This document shows positions 34,798 to 43,203 of a DNA stretch of 59,038 nt, one piece after another. The first letter of the stretch is position 1; each line of letters starts with the position of its first letter. Source of the stretch: Bacilli bacterium (GTDB lineage: Bacteria > Bacillota_I > Bacilli_A > RFN20 > CAG-288); NCBI GenBank assembly GCA_900770925.1, contig CAAGLY010000023.1:1-59038 (forward strand), read 5' to 3'. A program made the translations under genes and the position numbers. The notes beneath the pieces were generated by a model. That model was given only the letters and a program-made list of their open reading frames with translations, was not told the DNA's origin and searched no databases.

Positions 34798-36717
34798 ATG
34801 AAAAGAGAAAAGCGGAAATCGGGCTCCCTTGTTTCGGTAGCGTTTCGCTATCAGAACCGGCCGATTATCATCAAAGAGGTCTTCCTCTTTATTTTCTCTT
34901 TGCTCGCTTCTCTCTGCAATGTTTTCGCTCCGCTATTAGAGAAACACATCTTAGATAACCTTTCAGACGGAAAGACAACAACCCATGCCGGACTTTTTAT
35001 CGGAATCACGGCAGCGAGCTATCTTTTTCTAGCGGTTGTGAATGTTCTGAATCTTCAGATCTTCTATCGCTTCCGTTTAATCAGGGAAAACGAGAGGATT
35101 CTTTCTCTGTCTGAGAAAGATCCCGAGATTATCCAAAAGGAAGGAGCCGGGGCTTATTCCGCAGCGGTTTTCGGCGACAGTGATCAGATCAGCAAGGTGA
35201 TTGCAGCTAACTGGTTTCTTATCGGATTCAATGTTCTCTCCGCTATCGCTTCGAGGACTATCTCAGCTGTCTTTTCCCTTTACTTCCTTGTGATTGCTCT
35301 TGTCGGCTATGTGCTGATTATTGTGATTATCCTTCTTTCGACTAGATTTTCGATTCAGTATTACCGGAAAGGAAAAGAGGATGGCTATTCTCTTTCCCCT
35401 AAAGTCAGGGAACTTGTGGATGACCGTAATGCAATCCTCTCCTACACAACAAGGAATGCTTATCAGAAACGAATCCAGAAATATTTTATTAAACGGGATG
35501 GACATCAGCGGAAATCGGAAGAAATTGATACGATTGAGGATGTTGCTATCAAAGGAGTGGAGGCGCTTTGCATTGCGGTATTCCTTTTCTTTGGAATCAG
35601 GCAGAGGAACCCTTCCTCTTCCTTATACAATCCGAAATTCGATTATCCGACGTTAGTTGCCCTGATCAGTTACTTTACGACGATCTTTCTTCCGGTTCCT
35701 TCTCTTTCTACCACCTTCAAGAACAGGAGAAGGTTCCATGCCTTCTATGAACGGATTAAGGAGGTGGTCAGCGGTGAACCGGTCGGAAAGATACCGACCG
35801 ATAGGACTCTGACGTTTGATAAGGTGACCATCGATGAGCATCCGGAAGATAGTGAGGCTTCTCCTTTAAGGCTGAACTTCTCTTCTTCAAGGAAAGGCAA
35901 GGTCGGAATTTATAGGAAGGATTCTGTTCTTCAGCAGAAGTTCAGGCAGGTAAGGGAAGAGGATATCCTTCCTTCCGGAGGAAGAATCTGCCTTGGCGGG
36001 GATGAGCTGAAAGAGGTACGGAAATCCTTAGAACGGGGACTTATCCGCTTCCCCTCTTCGCTTAACGATATCTTCTTTGACGGGTTTGAGTTCAATATCA
36101 CACTTGGGAAGCCTCTTCTGAATGATGAGGAATACGAAAAGAAGGAAAAGGAGTACGAGAAGGGGAGGACTCTGTTCCTTAATGGACTACAGGATGGAAG
36201 CGTCTTTTCACGGAAGAGCCGGAAGATACTCTCTCTTTACCTTAAGGATATCTTAGGAAGGAACAGTGATTCTTTTAAGAGCAAGGAGGAGAAAGAGGCA
36301 CTTGCCTGTGCTTTCTCTGTTGTGAAAGATATTCCTTCTTATGTCTCTCATAGGGGACCTTGCTTCTTTTCAAGAGAGTATGCAAGTCTCGCCCGGTATA
36401 ATTCTCTTCTCGAAAAGCTGAAAATGGATTCTCTTAGGAACAAGAAATTTGGTCCGAAAGGAAAGAATCTGACTATTGATGAGAAAAAGAAAATCCTCTT
36501 AGCCCGCTTCTTTCTTCCGGAAAACGATGCTCTTCTGATCCTGAATGATAACAGGATTCTATCCGATAAAAAGAGGTTCAAAGACCTGTTTGTCCGTTTT
36601 GCACCTAATCCAAGTGTTCTCCTTCTTTCTTCTGATCACACCCTATTGAAAGATAGGACTGATAATATTATTGAAATTTCTGAAAAAGCAAAGGAAAAAT
36701 CTGAAAAAACTAAGTGA
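34798..36717 (+). CDS. ABC exporter homologue with lost ATPase motifs
   Basis: 639 residues with an ABC-exporter plan: a membrane domain with about five or six helices (20-310) and a nucleotide-binding-like domain after about 340. The family core is broken. Where Walker A should be there is KGKVGIYRKDSVLQQKF (about 364-380), with no GxxGxGK(S/T). The signature LSGGQ region reads LTIDEKKKILLARFFLPEND (about 559-578). Walker B is ALLILNDN, with Asn in place of Asp/Glu. The overall order is still alignable (KILLAR mirrors R-I-A-L-A-R). I infer a protein that no longer binds or hydrolyses ATP in the usual way, perhaps a scaffold or half of a complex. ATG 34798 fits the promoter; a TTG at 34792 is possible. 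Confidence 0.72.
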   Translation: MKREKRKSGSLVSVAFRYQNRPIIIKEVFLFIFSLLASLCNVFAPLLEKHILDNLSDGKTTTHAGLFIGITAASYLFLAVVNVLNLQIFYRFRLIRENERILSLSEKDPEIIQKEGAGAYSAAVFGDSDQISKVIAANWFLIGFNVLSAIASRTISAVFSLYFLVIALVGYVLIIVIILLSTRFSIQYYRKGKEDGYSLSPKVRELVDDRNAILSYTTRNAYQKRIQKYFIKRDGHQRKSEEIDTIEDVAIKGVEALCIAVFLFFGIRQRNPSSSLYNPKFDYPTLVALISYFTTIFLPVPSLSTTFKNRRRFHAFYERIKEVVSGEPVGKIPTDRTLTFDKVTIDEHPEDSEASPLRLNFSSSRKGKVGIYRKDSVLQQKFRQVREEDILPSGGRICLGGDELKEVRKSLERGLIRFPSSLNDIFFDGFEFNITLGKPLLNDEEYEKKEKEYEKGRTLFLNGLQDGSVFSRKSRKILSLYLKDILGRNSDSFKSKEEKEALACAFSVVKDIPSYVSHRGPCFFSREYASLARYNSLLEKLKMDSLRNKKFGPKGKNLTIDEKKKILLARFFLPENDALLILNDNRILSDKKRFKDLFVRFAPNPSVLLLSSDHTLLKDRTDNIIEISEKAKEKSEKTK

Positions 36718-36724
36718 TTTCTGA

Positions 36725-36730
36725 TAAAAT
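36725..36730 (+). promoter_or_regulatory. Extended -10 promoter for deoR-type gene
   Basis: TGATAAAAT, 20 bases before ATG 36751. Confidence 0.55.
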
Positions 36731-36750
36731 AGACAAAGAGAAAACTGAAA

Positions 36751-37515
36751 ATGAATAAAGAGATGGTTTCAAGAAACCAGGATATAAGGGAATATCTGAA
36801 AAATCATGGACATGTGTCTGTCCATGAGCTTGCTAGTGCCTTTTTCTTCTCCGAAGCAACCATCCGCCGTATTCTGACTGAGCTTGAACGCACAGGCCAG
36901 ATTCAGCGCACACACGGCGGTGCCGTGTATGGACCTGGATCGGTGAACGAAAGGTCAATTTTTGCCCGCTCTAACCGGAATGTGAGCGACAAGAAGATCA
37001 TTGCACAGATTGCGAGGAAGCATCTTCCTCCTTTTACTTCCTATACCTCGATTTTCTTTGATAACTCCTCTACCGGATTAATCCTCTTCGACAGGAGGAA
37101 CGTCCAGGGAAAGAGAGTCTTCACAAACGGAATCAAGTTACTTATCGATTCCGCCAGCAAGACTGATTTCTCTCTCTTCAGGAGGGGAGGCGAAGTGAAT
37201 AAATCCGCTCTGTCCACCGGAGGAATCGAAGTCCTTAAGGAGAGGAAGGAACTTACCTTTGATCTCTGCATCATTTCCTGCCGCGGATTCGATAGCCAGT
37301 GCTCCTACGATACGACTTCCGATACTGCCTTAATTAAGAAAGAGGCACTGCGGAAATCGAGATTCAAGAGGCTTGTTTCCGATAGCACCAAGTTCGGCAA
37401 GACCAACACTTTCAAGTCTGCAGATAGGAAGGATTATGATGCTGTTATCTCGAACATTTCTGACGAAGAGGCTCTCCAATTAAAGAAAGCTGGAATTAAA
37501 ATTTATAACAAATAA
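36751..37515 (+). CDS. DeoR/GlpR-family transcriptional regulator
   Basis: 254 residues with an N-terminal winged helix (FFFSEATIRRILTELERTGQ, about 31-50, then RTHGGAVY), the DeoR signature, and a C-terminal sugar-phosphate sensor domain including DNSSTGLIL, FTNGIKLL and CIISCRGFDSQ. Effector and targets are unknown; no sugar operon is adjacent, so it may act in trans. It is followed by a strong terminator. Confidence 0.9.
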   Translation: MNKEMVSRNQDIREYLKNHGHVSVHELASAFFFSEATIRRILTELERTGQIQRTHGGAVYGPGSVNERSIFARSNRNVSDKKIIAQIARKHLPPFTSYTSIFFDNSSTGLILFDRRNVQGKRVFTNGIKLLIDSASKTDFSLFRRGGEVNKSALSTGGIEVLKERKELTFDLCIISCRGFDSQCSYDTTSDTALIKKEALRKSRFKRLVSDSTKFGKTNTFKSADRKDYDAVISNISDEEALQLKKAGIKIYNK

Positions 37516-37516
37516 A

Positions 37517-37545
37517 ATGAGCCGGCAGGATTCTGCCGGCTTTTC
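37517..37545 (+). terminator. Terminator after deoR-type gene
   Basis: Stem GCCGGCAG-GATT-CTGCCGGC with AAAA before and TTTT after; could serve both strands. Confidence 0.87.
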
Positions 37546-37588
37546 AACTGCTTTTTGAAACACAACTTCGAATATAGAAAAGAAAACG

Positions 37589-38395
37589 TTAGTTCTTTAC
37601 GTTAGATTTCTCAGCGGAATCTGCTTTCTCTTCTGTAGTTTCTGTGCTTGTTTTTTCGTCTTTGAAGTCGCTTGCTTTACGGAACCTGTTTGTTTTCCTC
37701 TTCTTTCCTTTCAGGACATGGAAGATAACCCGGTTGCAGATTAATTCATAGGCCAGGCAGACTAAGAGTCCTTTGATTAAATTGAACGGGAAGTATCCGA
37801 GGAAGATTGCTAGGCTATACCCGACATTGAATTTGCCGAAGAAGGAATTGAAGGTCTGACCGATCTCGCTATTGAGATTATTGATGCTGCTTTTGATCCT
37901 TCCGTAGTCTAGCCACTGGGCTCCGAAGGTCCTATAGGTAGGAGTGATGAACCACCAGTTGAGGAAGGTCCTCCTGATCGAGACGCCGAAGATGACGATC
38001 ACGTAGCCGATGATTCGTTTCCAGAGTTTCTTGGTGAAGAGATGGAATACCTTATCGCAGAGAAGTAACCTGACCGAATACCTTAGGGAAGTGAATACAG
38101 CAGTCCTGTTTCCAATCGGAATCGGAGCGCCAACTGGCCCGAAGGTAGCCCTTGTCAATAGTGTTTTGGCAATGGCCACAAAGGCGGAGGCAAAGAATCC
38201 ATATAAGGAATAGGCGACCCTGACAACGGCATCACTGACTTCTAACTGCAGGAAGGGGAGAAGAGGATAGGGCTGGAACTGTCCAAGCCTCCTTAACAGA
38301 TAACCGAGGGCGGAAAGAAAACCAATCCTCACCCTGCGCCTGATCTGCTCCCGTAATGTAAACCGGCTGCTTCTCTTCTGTTTTGTTCGAGACAT
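37589..38395 (-). CDS. ribU: Riboflavin ECF transporter S component RibU
   Basis: A 268-residue membrane protein that binds riboflavin for uptake. The core has about six helices; the early motif FLQLEVSDAVV (about 48-58) and PIGNMTAVFTSLMYSVMLLL (about 92-111, Met = AGG) fit RibU, and the FMN riboswitch directly upstream supports the substrate. A hydrophilic C-terminal tail of about 45 residues (Lys/Glu/Ser/Thr-rich) is longer than usual. Its flavin could feed the flavinylation region at 47435-58878. Confidence 0.9.
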   Translation of the reverse strand: MSRTKQKRSSRFTLREQIRRRVRIGFLSALGYLLRRLGQFQPYPLLPFLQLEVSDAVVRVAYSLYGFFASAFVAIAKTLLTRATFGPVGAPIPIGNRTAVFTSLRYSVRLLLCDKVFHLFTKKLWKRIIGYVIVIFGVSIRRTFLNWWFITPTYRTFGAQWLDYGRIKSSINNLNSEIGQTFNSFFGKFNVGYSLAIFLGYFPFNLIKGLLVCLAYELICNRVIFHVLKGKKRKTNRFRKASDFKDEKTSTETTEEKADSAEKSNVKN

Positions 38396-38426
38396 CTTTC
38401 TTTTTCCTTTCTACTTCGGGAAAGAA

Positions 38427-38486
38427 AAAAGCCCTGAACCTGCTTCTTTTCCTCTTTAGGAAAAGAAACACCTACAGGGCTTTTTA
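38427..38486 (-). terminator. Riboswitch-controlled terminator before ribU
   Basis: On the minus strand AAAAAGCCCTG pairs with CAGGGCTTTTTT across a loop that itself contains CTTTTCCT/AGGAAAAG. It lies between the FMN aptamer and the ribU start, in the right place for premature termination when FMN is abundant. Confidence 0.75.
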
Positions 38487-38488
38487 TC

Positions 38489-38592
38489 TTCTTTCATCCG
38501 GACTATACCGTCGGTCATGGAATCACACCATGTCATGCCGTTAGGCTCGAGGACTGTTACCTCCGATAGGGAATTTCACCCTGCCCTGAAGA
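38489..38592 (-). promoter_or_regulatory. FMN riboswitch (RFN element)
   Basis: Reading the minus strand: GGGCAGGGTGAAATTCCC, CGGAGGTAACAGTCC, then GGTGTGATTCC and GACCGACGGTATAGTCCGGATG. These are the conserved RFN blocks in order, with outer stem CTTC...GAAG. It should turn ribU off when FMN is high. Confidence 0.95.
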
Positions 38593-38715
38593 TTTCGAAC
38601 TCTTCCATTATAAGGTTTTTACCCTGTATGTAAAGGAGATTCCTGATTCGGATTTTGAATTTCTTTCTCTTTCTTCTATAATTACCATGGTCCGTAAGGA
38701 GGACTAAGGACATAA

Positions 38716-40491
38716 ATGTTAACTGATCAACAGAAAAAAGACATTTACGCCCTTCTGATAGATCGTTTCCATAGCGAAAATGAAATCCCTCTGGCAAGTG
38801 TTTCCCTGTTCTTGAACAAAGAAATCGACTACAAGAAGGCTGGCTATCCGAAAAGGAGGTCTTTACTCAATGATCTTCCTTTTGTGGAAAGGAAACGTCA
38901 GGAAGGGTCGCCAAATGTTACCGTGATTCTTCACACGGATGTAAAGCAAATCAAAAAAGAAGGAAAAAAGAAACCATCCCTTGGTAAAGTCAAACAGTTA
39001 TTGAAAAATCAGTTTACCAAAGGAAATAAGTATCCTCTTAGCAAGGTATCGAAATACCTTGCCGATAATCAGATTGATTATCATTCTCTAGGATATTCTA
39101 AGAGGAAGTCTCTTCTCTTGGATAGGAAGGACATCCTCGTATTGGATGAATCGGATAAAACGAACATCTCTGTCTGCTTCCTTCCTGGAAAAGAAGGACA
39201 GACTATTAAAAAAGCGAGCAAGACTCAGGCAAAGAAAACAGGGAAAACGATAAAGCCTGTTTTCTCGGATAATGGAAAGGAAGCCCCTTCTCCGGATGAA
39301 CATTCCTTCTATATTCCGGAAACCCTTGTCTTATCCATTAAAGAGTTCTCGGATCTTGGTTTAGAGGATGATTCTATTACCAAACGAATCGAAGATGATT
39401 ACCGTGCTGATTTAAAAGCTGGCAAGATTCACTATGATGAAGAGAAAGAGGCTTTCCTCTTCCCTCTTTCCTTCAAGACCAAGAACGGGGAAGATGTTAT
39501 TGGATCGGTGAAGAAATCGGCTCCAAACAGGGATTACGACTACTATCTGAACTTTATTGGTTCTGATAAAAGGAAGCCTAAGGATACTCTTCGTTCGAGG
39601 ATCTACTTCCCTCAATATGAGGAGAGTATTGCACAGCTTGCCTTTTTAGCAAAAAAAGAGAGCTGGTGCTACCACGGAAGCAAAGACCATTTTATTATTC
39701 TGAAGATTTATCTTCAGTATACTTTCTATCGTTTAGTCAGTCAGAAGAAATTCTGCTTTGATGAGAAGAGTGGATTCGGCTGCTTTAATACTGGACTGAA
39801 AAACGAAGAATACGAAGATATTTATGGTGTGGTAAGGAAGAGCAAAGATGAGACGGTGAAAGAAGAATATCTTTTCCAAGGCTTCTGTACAGTCGCTAGC
39901 CAAGGCCTAGGAAAGATCGTTGTAGAACATTTCTCTCCTCTTCCCTCCCCAGCAAGCTATATTACATCTCCTAGCCAGCTTGTCTACGACGCCTCCAAAG
40001 ATCTTCTGACGGACTACCATCATATCATTGAAGACAATATCGATCGTTTCCCCTTCGAGTGGCTTTACCATTTCTGCTCCTCTTCTCCGGTTGAAAAGGG
40101 AATTCTTGATAAAATCCGTAAAGAAAAGAACGATTATCGTAAATCCATACTCTATGAACAGCTTGAAAAGGCAATTGAACGGAACACTTTCTTATTCATG
40201 GTTCTTAAGACAGCTTTGGAAAATACGATTTCAAAAGCTATCCGTAGGGTAAAGGACGATTATCGTCTTGCTTTTCCTTCCTTCTTCCCGACTCGGGATG
40301 CAAGGTCCATCAGGCTTCCGCTGGAATTTGGTGCAGATAAGGACATCAAAGCTGTTCTTCTGGTAGAAAAAATGCCAAGCGGAAACTATCAAGGACAGAC
40401 GATTCTTACTTTAAAGAGGGCATATGTCAACGCACGATTGATGGGACCTCTTGTCTACTCTTATCTGAACCCGGATAAAATCGAAGACTAA
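38716..40491 (+). CDS. Two LOTUS/OST-HTH-like domains fused to DUF3825
   Basis: 591 residues, soluble. Two N-terminal repeats of about 60 residues (1-60 and 96-150) share PLASVSLFLN...DYKKAGYPKMMSLLND and PLSKVSKYLA...DYHSLGYSKMKSLLLD, the winged-helix pattern of LOTUS/OST-HTH RNA-binding domains; the Met residues are AGG. A low-complexity linker follows (150-200). The C-terminal part (about 290-590) has DUF3825 features: ILKIYLQYTFYRLVSQKKF, CFNTGLKNEEYEDIYGVV, LPSPASYITSPSQLVYD and HHIIEDNIDRFP. LOTUS-DUF3825 fusions are predicted RNA-linked; the reaction is unknown. GTAAGGAGGA precedes the start. Confidence 0.78.
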   Translation: MLTDQQKKDIYALLIDRFHSENEIPLASVSLFLNKEIDYKKAGYPKRRSLLNDLPFVERKRQEGSPNVTVILHTDVKQIKKEGKKKPSLGKVKQLLKNQFTKGNKYPLSKVSKYLADNQIDYHSLGYSKRKSLLLDRKDILVLDESDKTNISVCFLPGKEGQTIKKASKTQAKKTGKTIKPVFSDNGKEAPSPDEHSFYIPETLVLSIKEFSDLGLEDDSITKRIEDDYRADLKAGKIHYDEEKEAFLFPLSFKTKNGEDVIGSVKKSAPNRDYDYYLNFIGSDKRKPKDTLRSRIYFPQYEESIAQLAFLAKKESWCYHGSKDHFIILKIYLQYTFYRLVSQKKFCFDEKSGFGCFNTGLKNEEYEDIYGVVRKSKDETVKEEYLFQGFCTVASQGLGKIVVEHFSPLPSPASYITSPSQLVYDASKDLLTDYHHIIEDNIDRFPFEWLYHFCSSSPVEKGILDKIRKEKNDYRKSILYEQLEKAIERNTFLFMVLKTALENTISKAIRRVKDDYRLAFPSFFPTRDARSIRLPLEFGADKDIKAVLLVEKMPSGNYQGQTILTLKRAYVNARLMGPLVYSYLNPDKIED

Positions 40492-40492
40492 G

Positions 40493-40531
40493 AAAACTGC
40501 ATCCCTGTGAATTAGGGGTGCAGTTTTTTCA
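40493..40531. terminator. Bidirectional terminator, DUF3825 gene / rluA-type gene
   Basis: Stem AAAACTGCATCCCT / AGGGGTGCAGTTTT (one G-T style mismatch) with T-run, overlapping the end of the minus-strand gene. Confidence 0.8.
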
Positions 40532-41189
40532 AAATATCAGTATCCGATATCCAAAGCGGATTCATAGAGAATATATTTTCTTTTAATCCTATAGTATCTG
40601 GAAAAATAAGACAGAAGCAATTCAGATACCTTCTTTTTGAAATGGAATTGCTGTAACGATTGTCACCTACCAGGGTGAATCCTAAATCATGGAGTCCAAT
40701 TCGGATTTGATTTTTTCTTCCGGTTTCTAGTTTGATGAGAAGTGATGTTCCGATTTGAATTGGATTCCTTATCTTATAATCCATGGCAGCACGTTTTCCG
40801 TTGTTTTTATCGGAAAGAAAAACTTTTCCGTTCTTGCTGTTTATGGAAAGATAGGTTTCGTAGTGGTGAAAGATGGTATCTTCCTTCCTTTTCTCTTGAA
40901 TGACTGCCTCATAGTATCTGTCTACGGTGTGATTCAAGAAGCAATCTTTTAGTTTTTTCTGCCTCTCTATGTTTTTTGCAAAAATAAGAATGCCGCTTGT
41001 TTCATAGTCTAACCGATGGATGAGAAAAACTTTTTCCTTTTTTTCTTTTAAGTATTGGTTCAGATAGTACTGAAGGTTGTTGTGGAAAGTTTTCTTGTCA
41101 TCTGTTGCGATGGTAAGGACATTGTAGTTTTTGTTTACAACGATGATTTCTTCGTCTTCGTAAACGATCTGATAAGGAATTCTTTTCAT
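40512..41189 (-). CDS. RluA-family pseudouridine synthase
   Basis: 225 residues. The catalytic motif is HRLDYETSGILIFAK (about 58-72, active-site Asp) and the later family motif LETGRKNQIRIGLHDLGFTLVGD is present around 153-175. No S4 domain, so the target (rRNA or tRNA) cannot be told. The gene is more A/T-rich than its neighbours and uses ATG for several Met residues, which may point to a different history. Confidence 0.88.
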   Translation of the reverse strand: MKRIPYQIVYEDEEIIVVNKNYNVLTIATDDKKTFHNNLQYYLNQYLKEKKEKVFLIHRLDYETSGILIFAKNIERQKKLKDCFLNHTVDRYYEAVIQEKRKEDTIFHHYETYLSINSKNGKVFLSDKNNGKRAAMDYKIRNPIQIGTSLLIKLETGRKNQIRIGLHDLGFTLVGDNRYSNSISKRRYLNCFCLIFPDTIGLKENIFSMNPLWISDTDILKKLHP

Positions 41190-41286
41190 GTTCTAGGATA
41201 TTAGCTTATGAGTGCCTTTATTTCAAGAGCTTATCTTTTCCTCTTTTTGCGGTATGCTATTAAGGAAAACGAGAGGAGAAATACAA

Positions 41287-42903
41287 ATGAGTGATATTAC
41301 GAAAAGCGTTCGAATTAATTCATCTACTGAGATTGAACTTAGGGAAGATGCCAAAAAAGGAGATGTTATTCATCTTGATCAGCTTGTGGAAGTAAATCTT
41401 CTTCCACTTCAGGATGCTATCAAGAATGGGAAAGATAAGCTCTATCTTCAATCTCTTGCTTCTGCACAGGAAAAATGGGAATCTCAGGCAAAAGCAGAGT
41501 TATCCAAACAAGAAATCATTCTTAAGGAAGATAAATCCAAGAATGAAGAAAAGCTCAAAGCTTCCATCAATCAGCTAACTACGGATAATCGTCTTTTGAG
41601 CCAGAAACTCGAACAGCAGGAGAAAGAGATTGCCGAAAAGGTTTCTGCTGCTAAAATCGAGAAAACAAATGAACTTCAGAAAATAATCCATGAATTAGAA
41701 ATGGAAAAGCAGTCCCTTTCTTCCTCATTAGAACAAAGGAAGAAAGGACAGGAAGACAAATTCAAGCTTTTGCTTTCGGATAAGGAAAAAGAGTGGAATC
41801 AAAATCTGGAGGATAGAATTTCCAGGGAAGAAAAAGATAAGCGGAATCTAGAAAAGAAGATCAGTGATCTAACCAATGAAAGGAATGTTCTGAAAGCGAC
41901 CAAAGAACAGGAAATCCAGAATAAGCTTTTAGCTAAGGACAACGAAAAGAATACCATTGTCACTCAATTGAAAAATGAAATCGATAGGCATAAGGCAGAA
42001 GCTGAAAACAAGCTTCTGAAGCAGAAAGAGGAAGATACTGCTAGTTACCAGAAACTTCTTGATTCTTATAATTCCTTACGTATGGAGAAGTCTTCTCATA
42101 ATGTAAAGAGGTTAGGAGAGGGCTTGGAGAAGTGGTGTAACGATGAATATCAGCAGTATTCCTTGTCTGGATTCAATCATTGTCTCTGGCTGAAGGATAA
42201 TGCTGCCGTCCGGGAAGATGGGACAAGGGGTGCTGGCGGAACAAAAGCGGATTATATTTTCGGTGTCTTTGCCAATGATGAAGATGAGAGAGAAGTGAAG
42301 GAGCTTTATGACAGGAAGAAGAATCCTTCGATGGAAAAGGCAAGGGCTTCTGTTATCAGGGACAGGAAGAACGAAGATCCGAATTCGACAAACAAGAAGA
42401 CGAATGCAAGCTACTTTGCAAAACTTGACCAAGATAGAAAAAAGAAGAACTGCGAATATGCACTTCTCGTTTCCGAACTTGAAATGGATAGTGAAAACTA
42501 CAGCTTCATTACGAAAGCACAGGGATATGATAAGAGGTATGTAGTCCGTCCTCCTTATCTTAGGACTTTCCTTTCTATGCTCTATTCTTTAACCGATCAT
42601 TACCGCTATATCCTGAACAAGAAAGGACAGGAAGAACTTAAACTGAAGAGCCGACAGGAACTTATGGATGAGTTTGACAGTTTGAAGGAAACTTATTTTG
42701 AAAAACCTCTTGCCCAGATGGAAAAAGACAGGGAAGCTATTTTAAAGAACTGTGCAAGCATTGAAAAGAGCAACAACGATATCCGCTCTCTTGCTAGTGA
42801 AACGCTCAACACCAAAATCGCAAACAGGAGAAACAAGATCGAAACATTTGAACTGAAAAAACTGAAAACCATTCTTAATAAGAGAGATAAAGTGGAAGAC
42901 TGA
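41287..42903 (+). CDS. DUF2130 coiled-coil protein
   Basis: 538 residues. Residues about 55-290 form a long Glu/Lys/Gln-rich coiled coil; the C-terminal domain (about 295-470) has the DUF2130 signature with RLGEGLEKWCNDEY, GTKADYIFGV, NASYFAKLDQDRKKKNCEYA and KMYVVRPPYL (Met = AGG). The family occurs widely in bacteria and some phages with no settled function; the conserved region looks nuclease-like in style, which is inference. AGAGGAG precedes ATG 41287; the frame is open to 41212 but without support. Confidence 0.85.
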   Translation: MSDITKSVRINSSTEIELREDAKKGDVIHLDQLVEVNLLPLQDAIKNGKDKLYLQSLASAQEKWESQAKAELSKQEIILKEDKSKNEEKLKASINQLTTDNRLLSQKLEQQEKEIAEKVSAAKIEKTNELQKIIHELEMEKQSLSSSLEQRKKGQEDKFKLLLSDKEKEWNQNLEDRISREEKDKRNLEKKISDLTNERNVLKATKEQEIQNKLLAKDNEKNTIVTQLKNEIDRHKAEAENKLLKQKEEDTASYQKLLDSYNSLRMEKSSHNVKRLGEGLEKWCNDEYQQYSLSGFNHCLWLKDNAAVREDGTRGAGGTKADYIFGVFANDEDEREVKELYDRKKNPSMEKARASVIRDRKNEDPNSTNKKTNASYFAKLDQDRKKKNCEYALLVSELEMDSENYSFITKAQGYDKRYVVRPPYLRTFLSMLYSLTDHYRYILNKKGQEELKLKSRQELMDEFDSLKETYFEKPLAQMEKDREAILKNCASIEKSNNDIRSLASETLNTKIANRRNKIETFELKKLKTILNKRDKVED

Positions 42904-43203
42904 GACTCCCATTGCTTTCCATGGAAGGCATGGATGCGTTGAAGGTTTCTTTCGGCTTCGGAACCAACAAGAAATACTACGGGGGAAAGAAGCTGGACAA
43001 GATTTCCAGAAGCAAACAATGCCATGTTACACCGATTTTCACGTGGCAACTTTAAAAGTCCATGCCACACCACTTAAACCGGCTCTAATACATAACTCGT
43101 CTTATTCTTTTTGGTAAAATGTGAATGTTTGGATTATTGTCAAACTACAATCATTCCTTTGAAAATCCGGTAATGATGTCCACGCACGATTAAGGAGAGG
43201 CCA
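42904..43203. other. Intergenic region before the glycosyltransferase
   Basis: A 44-codon open frame from ATG 42921 to 43055 (beginning MEGMDALKVSFGFG) is visible but has no ribosome binding site or family match I recognise. An extended -10 TGGTAAAAT (TAAAAT at 43115-43120) precedes the glycosyltransferase, with a leader of about 75 bases. No terminator was clear for the DUF2130 gene. Confidence 0.4.

Noticed and set aside
38851..38880. Internal AAAGGAGGT plus nearby ATG as the start of a hidden gene
   Set aside because: The ATG is out of frame and opens only a short frame; the AGGAGG is better explained as Met-Met in a LOTUS-like repeat.
42693..43073. Minus-strand open frame of 126 codons over the DUF2130 3' end
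   Set aside because: Mostly antisense to a recognised gene, no ribosome binding site and no familiar motif.
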